A stretch of 64,000 nucleotides of DNA, taken from contig JBAOKB010000058.1 of NCBI GenBank assembly GCA_037044905.1, positions 62,001-126,000 of the forward strand, read 5' to 3'. Position 1 is the first letter of the stretch; every line of letters starts with the position of its first letter. This stretch comes from Hortaea werneckii (taxonomy: Eukaryota > Ascomycota > Dothideomycetes > Mycosphaerellales > Teratosphaeriaceae). The position numbers and the translations under genes were made by a program. The notes below the pieces were generated by a model. The model did no database searches and was not told the DNA's origin. It saw only the letters and a list, made by a program, of their open reading frames with translations. Shown piece by piece: positions 54,414 through 64,000 of the stretch.

Positions 54414-57151
54414 CGATATGAATAATGAAACAGATTTTAGAGACATTCAGACATGGGAAAACCCACGGGAAACGGGCCAGGGGAAAAAAGTCATCTTCTT
54501 TGGAGGGCAAAGCGAATTTCGATGCCTTTCTTAGGGCGTTGCGTCCCAGCTTCTTGATATGTCGTTGACACACTCACAACGAGCCTTCTTCGCGCAGATA
54601 TCAGCTGAATTCTGCTAAAAGGGTATGTGGTAGAGGAATAAATGCATGTTTCCCTTACTCTTGTACCCTTTCAGTCCTTTGCATTAATGACTATACCTTA
54701 ACGTCGTGCATAAAAGCTCTCCCATGTGTACTCTTCTCAACAGGGCCAGTCGGGGGGCCGTAAAGACATTCCGGTTAGCTTTGCGTGCAGCAAGACTAGA
54801 GAAGTCCAAATTGAGGAGGGTACTTGATAAAAAAAAGCTCAAAGAAATCGCAGTGATACCCTTGAGCTCAGAAACGAAAACAAACTGCAAAAGTCCCTCC
54901 AAGGGTTTGGGGAAGCGAACTTTCGAAGCCCCATGCAGCACGCTGTGTTACAGGATGGAATCGGTATCTAGGATCTAGGATAGCTGTTCTACATCCTTGG
55001 AAGAGGCTTGCAGATGCTGCCCTACATATACCCTTTTTACGAGTTCAGGTGGGCATTGGAGGGGGAAAGACCCCTTGGGCACGCGCGCGCGCGCCGTAAG
55101 CAGCCATCATGTGCTCCAATGCGGGGAGCCACCGGCTCAGGTCACCATGCGTGATCGTTGCAGTCTCGTTTCAGGCCGGGTTGCAATGTGGATGAGTGCT
55201 TAGTAACTTATGCGCGAGTGCAGTACAGGAAGGGTACTATGTACATTGGGTGGTTTTTTTCACATGGCGTTGGGAATCTGCAAGACACTTTTCACCTGTA
55301 GGAGAATACTTGTAGGCTGTCAAAGCTACATAGATGAGTCAGTTAAGGGGATAGTGTCTTTGCTACTTCACTACTGTCGTCCCTTTATGTTTATCGTCAG
55401 CGAGATCTTGCACAGAGCGCCGCGCGCGAAGAAGTCGTTGCACGATCGTATATTGAGCGTCGTACGGGCAATGTATTAATGTTTCAGGTTGGTCTGCATG
55501 AGAGATCCCTCAAATCTCGCGCCTGTCGATATCTCGCTTGGATCTGCCAGAAAAGTTGCCTCTGCTTACCTACTCGACTCCTCAAGCGGTGACGAAAGGG
55601 TGCCAGTGGCTCTATTCCTTCATTGCTTAGAACAAAGACGCAGGCTTTCGACAGCTGCTGGCTGGCTGACTCGTCTCATGAAGTCAGAGATTTTCCTCTA
55701 TCTTCCTTGATGCTCCGAGGTGTACGTCAGCCGAGATATCATAGCAGCGGTGAAGTGCCGTTTTTTGCTCGATCGCGGGCCAAAGCGTGACGAGTTGTCG
55801 CCAGCCACCTTTTTCGCCCTATGAAGAGGGCTCGCTTGGCATGGTGAGATTTGCTCGTGTCGATTTCAAGTGACTCAGAAGAGCTCTGCAGGTTCAATGG
55901 GATTCATTGCCGGCCTGCAGAGCTCGCGTGAAGTACAATGATGTTGATAATCTTAGGTTGGGCTCTGGTTGAAGAGGCGGATGGGCAAGGATTGGGGATA
56001 AGGTTTCCATTCGGCCGCCTCGGCTCGGCGGGAGTGGCCCTTCGCGCTCACCGCGCCTGCCACCTAGCTTACCAGCGAACAGTCCGTCTGGGCAAGACTT
56101 CAGCGACGTCCTCTCACCTCACAGCCAGGGGTATCGGGGAAGAGTAATTAGTTCAAACCGACCCGATCGCGTCCTGATCGGTGCCGGTTAATGTGCTGGG
56201 CAGATCATGTCATCACGCGGCGCCATCTGAGACAGTGGCAGGCAGGTGGGATCAGAAGCTCGTGAGCCACACCATCTCACCGCACCACGCGGGCTTGACA
56301 CCAGCCTCGCGATCAGAAGGGCCCAGGGATCGCTTCGGCGACATCACACACACAGCCAAGTCAGCTGCTAACCACTGCGTCGGGACCGTAGCAGTTGGTA
56401 CTTTAGGACCGTATCAGGTTTGGGGGGTCCGCGTGTGGACTTGGGTAGTAATGTAAAGCACTGGACTGAGATGGACTAGCTCCCCTAGTCCTGTCGCAGC
56501 AAACAGCCCCTCTCTCCAGTCAAAGCCCCCCAAGGTTGAAGGGTGGGCGTCTCGGCTTCCGCACTCGTCGGTCGCTTGTGCAGCTGGAGCCTATCATCCT
56601 GCAGCCCCAATGCGACATTAATGCACGTCTACCCGACTACTCAGGCTCTGCTGGGCACCGAATGAGCACCCACGCCCACGCGGAGCTTTCCTACTCGGAC
56701 CTCCCTACCTAGGTCACTCACTACTGTAATAACTCTCTCGTCAGGTCAGGTAGCCGTCGAGTCTTCACGCAACAATCCTCCTGTCCGCGCCATTATTAGC
56801 CGACCGAGTCTGATGGACTAAGGTTGCGCCCGCCGGGAGCGACAACCTGTGCTTGTATCTAAAGCAAGCCTCTCCCTGCTTTCTTTGCCACCGTCGGCGA
56901 CCCGTTCTAGCAGCGATTGTCGCTCCAGACTCCCTCGCCGTTGCACCTTGCCTATCTTACTACAACTCTCTGTCTTTGCTCGCCGGCAACCCTTGTCTTG
57001 TGAACGTTCACGTTCTCCCACGCGCCTGGATTTCCTCATCATCTGGTCCGGGCATAGGCCGGCTTTCGCGTGAGCGGATTGCCGAAGCCGCCCTTCACCG
57101 CTTATCACCTCGACTACACCGTTACTTGCATACAAGTAATTCTACCTTACC
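54414..57151. promoter_or_regulatory. 2.7-kb region upstream of the bZIP gene
   Basis: No supported gene. The last 330 bases before the bZIP start contain no ATG and are pyrimidine-rich, consistent with a leader. A two-codon ORF (ATG GAC TAA, 56813-56821) lies just ahead of it. A CG alternation (about 55083-55094) and a strong inverted repeat (listed next) occur in this span. Confidence 0.5.
55881..55925. repeat. Perfect 12-bp inverted repeat with nested stem
   Basis: GAGCTCTGCAGG (55881-55892) and CCTGCAGAGCTC (55914-55925) are exact reverse complements. Inside, CAATG (55895-55899) and CATTG (55905-55909) pair again around GGATT. As RNA it would form a stable two-stage hairpin. As DNA it is a large interrupted palindrome. 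Confidence 0.85.
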
Positions 57152-59232
57152 ATGGCATACGCCAATTCTCGATTGGGCTGCCAACGAACCTTACCAGACG
57201 GCAAACACCCTTCTTACTTTGACGACGACGACTCAGCCATCCTGGACCCAGCTATATTGGATGCTGACATCATGCAAAGCCCAAGCAGCCTCCATTATCG
57301 CAAAGATTCCTTTGCGAACAGCCATGGAGTCCTGTCCCCAGCAGAATCGCATGGCCCTAGTTGGGATCACCACCAGTACGCTGGCGTGCCAATCGACTCT
57401 GCGTCGGGCAATGCGCCAAATGTCTATCACGAGGAGAGCAACAATGGCTTTGCCCGGCATGTACCGTCAATACCACACCACGGGGCCGCATACGGCCAGC
57501 AGACGCATGCGCCCCAATGGTCACTGGACCAGACTTCAGGCAACTGCACGCCTACGACCAGCCTGGAATTCATGCCGCCGCCTCCGCCATCGTACGAGGG
57601 CCAGCACTATTCTCATCCTCGGACGGATAGCGTCCACGGTACCTTCCAGCAAGCTCCGCCACCGCCACCATTCGCGGCTTCGCATGACGCACCAAGCTTC
57701 GTAGCCGCGCCTCAAGTCCAGACTCCGATGTCGCCGCATTGTCATCAGGATTGGATGGGAATGGCGCAGCAGGAAATGGACAGTCGTCCGATGACCAAGC
57801 GCATGCGAGCCAGCAGTCCTCCAGTCACCATGGTTGACTACGCAAGAAGGGACGGCATTCGGAAAAAGAATGGCCGCATCGAGATTCCGCCGGAACGAAA
57901 CATCCACACGATCGACGAGCTCATTGACCAGACTACCGACGAAGGCCTACTAAAAGAGCTCAAGCAACAGAAGCGGCTGCTCAGAAATCGAGAGGCTGCG
58001 TGAGTCCAAGCATTTCGTACATTGATCTATATATGCTAATTTGTCGCAGACTGGCTTCCCGACAGAGAAAGAAGAAGCACACCGAGGACCTCGAGATCAA
58101 GGAGAAGAGCTTCACTGGGCAAATCACCATGCTCGAGGATCAGATCAAGCATCTGTCCTTGCAGTGTCAGCAACGTGACGAAGAGCGCCGCATGCTCGTC
58201 CATCGATACCAGGAGTCCCAACGTGTAATCGAGTCGCTGCAAGAGCAAATGAGGGATCTGAAGGTTCAGCACAACGAGGAGAACTCTAAGCTCAGGAAGA
58301 AGGTCAACATCCTTACGGCCGAGATCGAAGCTGGGCCGGCTCCTGCGATGTCTGCGGCGCCTAGTAGCACTGGCTTCACCGACTTCAATGCTGAGATGGA
58401 GGCTTTGAACATGGGCTGCCATGATTGGGACCCTGTGTTCTTCGAAGACATTCGCAATGCCTCGCCAGATGATTTCAGCTTCGACATGAGAACCGCCGAA
58501 CCTATCAAACAGTCACCAGTACTGGAGAAGAGACAATCATCGAATACAATCGTGCCGGACTCTCACTCGAAGAGCAAGGATATCGTCTCCGAGCAGCCAA
58601 TCGCGACCGGACTACTCTTCATGCTTCTGTTGTGTGGCGCCTTTGTGGCCTCCAAACCACCGAACTCGCAGGCACGTGGTGTACCGCAGATGCCCGCAGA
58701 AGTTCGTGCTGCCGCGCCTACGATCCTCAACAACCTGTTGTCGGAGACTGGAACCGACGCCACCCCATCGCAGACCATCTCATACGCAGGCCACGAGCCT
58801 CGTCCGTCCGGTGCGACACATCAGGGCCGAAACCAACAAAGCCGGCTTGATCAGATGCATAATCATATCACCATGCCTACAAAGCCGCAAGAAATCGACG
58901 ATGCGTTCTCCTTGACAACCGCGCAGTATGCATCCATTAGCAATATGAATTATCCTGGCTACCATGATGCTCCGGCACAACAACAACAGCACAACGCTCC
59001 GCGAACCAAACGTAACCTGGCCGAGACTTTGGCGAACTTGCGCAACAAGGAGCAGCAAGCCGGCAGGGCGGAGGTGTATACACGCAGCCTCCTTTGGGAT
59101 CAGATACCGACAGAGGTGATCAAACAGTTCAAAGAAATGGTGGCAGACCAAAACGAGATTGACTCCCGACGCCACCAACAGAAGACAGACAACATGAACG
59201 ACGCGTACGGAGCCTATAGACTCGAAGTGTAG
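57152..59232 (+). CDS. bZIP transcription factor with a candidate membrane segment
   Basis: Two exons, 57152-57999 and 58050-59232, give 676 residues. The 50-nt intron (GTGAGT...GCTAAT...GCAG) interrupts the basic region and reconstructs RNREAALASRQRKKK exactly. The start has an ideal ACCATGG context. The N-terminal 220 residues are Pro/His/Ser-rich, probably an activation domain. A conserved-looking block (GRIEIPPERNIHTIDELIDQ) precedes the bZIP domain (about 273-370), followed by an unusually long coiled coil. Residues 467-484 (IATGLLFMLLLCGAFVAS) are strongly hydrophobic and uncharged, resembling a transmembrane helix. The 190-residue tail is hydrophilic. The domain order resembles ER-anchored ATF6/CREB3 factors. 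Membrane insertion is inference. Confidence 0.88.
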
Positions 59233-60548
59233 AATCTCCGGCGACGACAACGATGACGACGATGACGATGATACAGACGACGACGACAACACTCATGTGA
59301 AGACGAACCCATCAAATGTACAGTGCAAAAGGCGGAGGTAATGAACTTTTGGAAAGGCTATTCTACTTTTTTCTCTTTGTTGGAAAACAGATTCGACAGA
59401 AACCACCACGCTGGCCTGCAGTCAGCCCTTTCTCCCAACTACACTACTTTGTTTTTTTCGGTCTACTATGTCTCTATGGGAAAGGAACGTGTTCGGATAT
59501 GACTATGACGAGATCTACGGCACCTTATGTTTTGCATTGGGAAAGAGGGGAAACTACCTTGTTTCGATTCTATTTTTTTTTTTTTTCTTTGAAAATTATT
59601 GGTTTGGACTTTCCTTTTCCGAGTGATACCCCATCCCCCTCTTCAACACCTTTTTCTACTTCAGATCCGAAACGAGATTGGCTCGGAGCGTCCTGAGAAG
59701 CTTCGCCCCCCCCCCCCCCCCCCCCCCCCCCTCTCCAAGGACAACGATCACCTTTTTGTCTTTTTCGAGACTTTGTATCTAATGACGACGGACTACTACT
59801 ACTGTTTGGATGGCGATTTCTGACGGCCTTGGGATCGGGACTGAACGGGAATTCATGCGGGAGAAAGGGAAAGAGCAAAACTCGATCGAGTGGCGGCGCG
59901 CCTGCGGCGGGAGCCACGAGTATGGAAAATAGCCCAGCTAGACGATCATCCTCTCTTGGCGAAGAAGGGGAGGCTATGTTTCAAGACCCAACATGTGTAG
60001 CGGCGATTGGTAGTAGATAAGTAACTTGTATGTAGTGGTTCCTCCCCCCCGTATCCCTTTCAAAAAGAAAAAACGAGAAAAGAAGATCGAAACCGCTACG
60101 GCGGCACGCCTGGCAAAAAATTAGACGGAGACACCGCTAAGTCCCTGTCCCCTTGCTTTTTTGAGTGCCTATCATCTCGCGCCCCCAAAACCCTGAAAAA
60201 TTTTCCGAAACGGTGAGGCATAGACCGTTTGTCCAACCTGCCACTCATCCACTATACCGGGTCCCTCCCGGGGGCCCAGTAGGAGACGATCCGCCGCCCG
60301 CCGTAACGACGGCGTGGGAGACTTGTTGGGCTTGGCGCGCCGCGATTTTTGTGTACGTCAGTATATGTATATGTACCTCATAGTTATGTAGCTCTCTCTC
60401 TCTTTCTCGCGATTGCTGCCCAAGAAATCAGGTCGGGTAGCGGCAGCCGTCCCTATTCGACTACAGCGATGGTTTCGGGAGAGGGCGTTCATAGTGATCG
60501 TGGTTCTGAGACGAACGATCTATCGGTAGGAATAGGCGGGCTTTCTTG
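59233..60548. other. Intergenic region between convergent genes, with long C tract
   Basis: 1.3 kb with several homopolymer tracts (T15 near 59573, C26 at 59706-59731). No gene supported. The first part is probably the bZIP 3'UTR. Confidence 0.45.
59706..59731 (+). repeat. C26 homopolymer
   Basis: Twenty-six consecutive C about 475 bases after the bZIP stop codon. Confidence 0.9.
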
Positions 60549-62750
60549 CTACTTGGGATTGTATTTATCCTTCCAGATCCTGTTTTGGAGAAGAAATGGT
60601 TAGTCTAGACCCTTTTTTTTTTTTTTTTTTTTTTTCCCGTTCGAGATCCCGGTATGCACTGCGCCTCTTGTATCTCTCCCGGTATTTGCTTCAGCTTCTT
60701 CTCGCGCTCTGCTTGGCGCTCTCCAGTCGTCTGCGACGGCGACGGATTTCGTAAGCCCGCATGAAGCGGTACGCCGTACTAGGGCCAGCTGGAAACCCAC
60801 CCCGCGGGTCTAGCCACTCACGACGCAGGAGCCGAAGCAGCTGAAACTGGGCGCGAAAAAAAAAAAAAAAGGGAGAAAAGCAGGTACGGTGTGCGTGTGG
60901 CACGAAAAACCACGTGCCCACACCGAAACGAACATGTAGCCGCGTCATGCGCAGCTTGGAAACGCTCCCTCGGGTCGCTTGCCTTCCCATTCCCACCCCT
61001 GGCTGAAAGTGCTGCCTGATTAAGAACCAGGTAGGCATGTATGGAGGCTGGAAGCGCAGGCTTCATGCAAGCCCCTCCTGCCGCCTCTCCAAGCGAGAAA
61101 GGCCACCTCGAAGAATGCAGAGAAGTCCAGACCTGTTTCCTCCATACCCATGCTCGGATATTATTTTTATAGTCGGCTCCATGTATAATACTCGAAACCC
61201 AATAACGACCACCGAGGGGAGCGGGCAGGGTTGGTGAGGGTCATATGTGCTAGAGGTGGATTGTAAGATACGTACCATGAGTTGCCCACTAAAGCTTTCC
61301 CGCCTTTCTCTTCCGCCAGCCGGAGGAATTGCGCCGCTTTGAACTAGATCGAGGAAGAAAGCCTCTCAGTCAGCCCCGGATGAATGATGATGCGTATAGC
61401 AAGTGTGACATTGGTGTTGGAGCCCAAAGATCGAGGCGAGGGTTTAGCCGGTTAGATTGTGTGTGTGTGTGTGTGCTCGAATTGTTTCGCGTGTGTAGTT
61501 GATTCGGGTCTGGTAACCGTTTCGAGCCACGGAAACCAGTGCCCCAACGTGTGAAAACACGATAGAGGTCCCAGATGCTCTGGCGGTTATCGTGGGAAAT
61601 ACGAGAATGTGGCAATGAAAAGTACAGTGACGAGGCAATGCGGAACTGGCAAGAGATGCCTTACCTTGTCTTTGCCACCTCCAAATCCCTCGAGATAACA
61701 CCACGCAGCCTCCTCCATCGCATCCGTATCCCCCAGATTAGCAGCAGTCTCGTAGTATTGTCTCGCAGCCACCGGGTATTTCTTCGTACCCCAGCCCTGT
61801 CTGAAGCAATTGGCAAGTTCGAAGATGGCAAGGACCAGCTCGCCTTTCGCAGCACCACCTTTCTTCATCCCAGCGTTCAATGCCAATTCCTCGATCGCCG
61901 CCGAGTTTGACGCAGCGAGCGAGAGGTAATGGATCGCCTTCTCTGGCTCGGGAGGGATTCCCCAGCCATGCCGGAGCGCGAGACCATAGAGGACTTGGGC
62001 CAGCGCGTTGTTGGCTCCCTCCGGCTGCGCAAGTCGGCCGAACATGGCGGTCGAGTTCTCCAGGTCGCCAGATTCGTGTAGTTGTATAGCTTCCTGTATA
62101 TTCTCATCGCCGCCGCGGTCGGAGATGCTAGGGCTCTGGCTACGACTCCGATTGTGCTCCCGTCGCCGCTCCTCTTCCCGCAGCAGCTTGTTACTCTGCG
62201 CGAGAAGGGTGGCGCGCTTCTCCCATTGTGCTTCGCGGCTCTCTTTCTCGTGCTTCACCTCGTCTGATGTCCCCTGTAGAGTCCCCGAGGGTACGGCGGC
62301 TGTCGCTGGCGCTTCGGGCAGGTTGTCTGGCATGAACGGGCTCGTTTCGGCGGACGCTGAGCGGGAGCGGTCGCGGCGTAAGGAGAACCTATCCGATAGT
62401 CTTCTCTCGCTCTTTGGTCGGACGGGGAGCTGTTGACTATTGCCCTTCTCGGCCGGCTCTGGGGATGGTGGGACAGCATCTTTGGTATCTGGGGCGTTTG
62501 ATGATCTGCGGAAGCCAAGCAGCGTATGTCGCTTCTTGCTCTTCTGACCTTCCTCTGATGTCCCAGCTTGCGCTTCAGTCTTCTCATCTTCTGGGCCTCC
62601 GGGTGGATGAAGCTGCTCTTCCGATTCGGTCGTCGTTCGCACAAACCTGAAGCCTGGCGGCGCCGTCAAGTGTCCATCGTCTGCAGGCGGCACCCGTGTT
62701 TCCTGTGCGATCTCTTCCTTCTTTTTCAATAGATCTTTCAATCCCGGCAT
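60549..62750 (-). CDS. Sel1-repeat (HCP-like) protein with long introns
   Basis: Three exons, 62750-61665, 61343-61276 and 60579-60549, give 394 residues. The last 31-nt exon encodes IWKDKYNPK and completes the Trp of NSW; donor GTACGT and acceptor AACAG are both good. Introns are 321 and 696 nt, by far the longest here, with (GT)8, T23 and A15 tracts. The N-terminal half is basic, Ser/Pro-rich and probably disordered, with RRLSDRFSLRRDRSRS-type sites. Sel1 repeats occupy about 230-380: AQVLYGLALRHGWGIPPEPEKAIHYLSLAA, LAIFELANCFRQGWGTKKYPVAARQYYETAA, DAMEEAAWCYLEGFGGGKDKFKAAQFLRLAEEKG (shown as separate blocks, first residues only relevant: YGLALRHGWG, ELANCFRQGWG, WCYLEGFGG). Such proteins act as scaffolds; role here unknown. 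Confidence 0.85.
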
Positions 62751-63628
62751 CCTGTCAAGTGTAGTAAGGGGAGGTGTTCCAAGGGGAGCTTCAATGGCGG
62801 GGAATGTTTCGAGTTTCCAACTACTGTCTAACGGCCAAGAGCAATTGACGACTTGGACATGAATGAGGAGAGCTGAATGCCTACCGCAGGTTATGTATCA
62901 GATATACGAGTCTCTTCCGCTGTAGTTCAGCTTGGGATTACTATCATGACTGGAAGGTGTTCGCGACTGGCCTTCAGCGCCATGAAAGCTAATAATAAGA
63001 TCACGCGCTAAGGAAGGCATAGAGGCTGTGCACGCGGTTGCGCAAGAGTGAAAGTGGGCAGGGCAGCTAAGCTTGGAGTTTCTGATGGCAGTCCACAACT
63101 TTTACAAGGCAATGCATGCTCGACTAATAGTTACCAAAGCAGCTATGATTGTACAGTACTGTCATTCGCGCAGGATGGCCTTCACGCAGGCATGAGGTCG
63201 CACAAACCGCTCGACAAAGGGAGCTACAGTACCTGTTCCAAGCCATCTAGTCTTTGGGAGATTTCATTTTTGAAATCGAGTTGGAATGCACGCTTGCGCT
63301 CTATTGACTCGCCTCGCAGTCAAGTTTCAGTACCAATCCAGGTACTCGACGCCTCCTCCCTGACTTTCTCTTCACCAGTCTCACTCTGGCGATGCGCAAC
63401 AATGTGAATATCAACCAATGCTTAGGAGCGCGTGCTCGTTTCGCACCCTATTGGGCACACAGCACTTGCGAGAAAAGATTTAGCAGCCAAGAGCATACTT
63501 AGTCGCAGTTCTGAATCCAGAAGTCTTGTGATCTGATTGTTCAAATTGTTCCAGAGGCATTGCATACAGCCTTATATACATCCGTCCCTCAACCTTTTCA
63601 AAACGCCTGGTTTACATCCAGTGCTAAT
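62751..63628. other. Intergenic region
   Basis: 0.9 kb, no supported gene. Promoter of the Sel1-repeat gene at the left end and 3' flank of the next gene at the right end. Confidence 0.45.
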
Positions 63629-64000
63629 TTATGCACCTGGCGGCGGGGCAGGCGGGCTCTTGGCCAGCGGGTCAAAGGGCTTCTCGCATGGGACGTTGTT
63701 CTCCCGTAGCTGCTGCAGTTTCCTTTCGTTCTCCTCAAAGCTTTCCTTCTCGTACTTGGCAATGACCTGGTCCAGGTTTCCTCCGCCATGGCCGGCTGGG
63801 ACGTTGAAGGGGGATCCAATGTTGAATTGCCTGTGAAATGCATAGTTAGCGACTCTACCCGCTATTGTATGTGCCGTGAACTGCCCAAATCTTCCAAAAC
63901 AGAACACTGAAACCATTCTTTGTGATCAATGCCCAGCAGCGTTCAATCTCGGGTAGACGTACTCAGGAAATCTCAACTCGACCCGGCGGTTGGCCTGTGC
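63629..64000 (-). CDS. Unknown small protein, 3' part (partial at window edge)
   Basis: The last exon is 63830-63629 and the one before runs from beyond 64000 to 63963. The 132-nt intron between has a GTACGT donor and CACAG acceptor and splits a Glu codon, giving AQANRRVELRFPE joined to QFNIGSPFNVP. The visible 80 residues are hydrophilic with a helical charged stretch (IAKYEKESFEENERKLQQLR), a single Cys and a proline-rich end. I do not recognise the family. The rest of the gene lies outside the window. Confidence 0.65.

Noticed and set aside
61063..61278. Alternative last exon of the Sel1-repeat gene within the long intron
   Set aside because: It would need a 26-nt intron or a non-AG acceptor, and loses the conserved IWKDKYNPK ending found at 60549-60579.
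1..64000. Viral, prophage, CRISPR or intact transposon content
   Set aside because: No integrase, transposase, reverse transcriptase, capsid-like frame or regularly spaced repeat array was seen on either strand.

Overview
The window is nuclear DNA from a filamentous ascomycete fungus, most likely a dothideomycete. The evidence is short spliceosomal introns (49-150 nt) with GTRNGT donors and CTRAC/CTAAT branch sites, fungal-type genes (ALG6, NSR1/gar2, SDH1, RanGAP, NSA2, an mtr-like permease, LaeA-like methyltransferase, Ser/Thr-rich GPI wall proteins), a nuclear intron-bearing tRNA-Gly, and a dispersed, strand-mixed layout. The class assignment is an impression from protein style and cannot be proved from the window. 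No prophage, CRISPR, rRNA or intact transposon is visible.

Layout. 1-7.7 kb: the tail of COX17, convergent ALG6, then divergent NSR1 (nucleolin-like) and a tail-anchored unknown protein. 7.7-8.9 kb: a lower-complexity patch with a tRNA-Gly(GCC). 8.9-17.8 kb: an enzyme-rich stretch with a UbiE-type methyltransferase, a LaeA-like methyltransferase, a MetE-core protein with its zinc ligands, a two-EthD-like plus alpha/beta-hydrolase fusion, and a GPI protein. 18.9-20.9 kb: SDH1. 22.4-28.5 kb: a cysteine-rich-headed ABCG half transporter, a small hydrophilic protein and NAD(P)HX dehydratase. 29.8-33.7 kb: a small membrane protein and a PIR-motif wall protein. 34.7-37.5 kb: cytidine deaminase with very low-complexity introns, and RanGAP (RNA1). 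38.5-42.0 kb: a 1053-residue secreted mucin-like protein carrying a candidate CNF1/CheD-type deamidase domain. 42.8-46.1 kb: an NTF2-like protein and a neutral amino acid permease. 46-50 kb: mostly gene-poor, with a TATA-driven small secreted repeat protein whose signal peptide is frameshifted. 50.2-52.1 kb: NSA2 and mitochondrial bL21m (MRPL49), divergent across 219 bp. 53-54.4 kb: an F-box protein. 57-59 kb: a bZIP factor with a candidate membrane segment. 60.5-62.8 kb: a Sel1-repeat protein with 321- and 696-nt introns. 63.6-64 kb: the 3' part of a further small gene.

Most genes are independent housekeeping functions: N-glycosylation, respiratory chain (COX17, SDH1), ribosome biogenesis (NSR1, NSA2, MRPL49), nuclear transport and metabolite repair. 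The 8.9-17.8 kb stretch is the only place where neighbours could plausibly share a pathway. All gene models with introns were built by hand from splice signals, reading phase and family conservation. The strongest candidates for new biology are the duplicated NSR1 C-terminus behind an in-frame stop, the mucin-deamidase protein, and the membrane-tethered bZIP factor.
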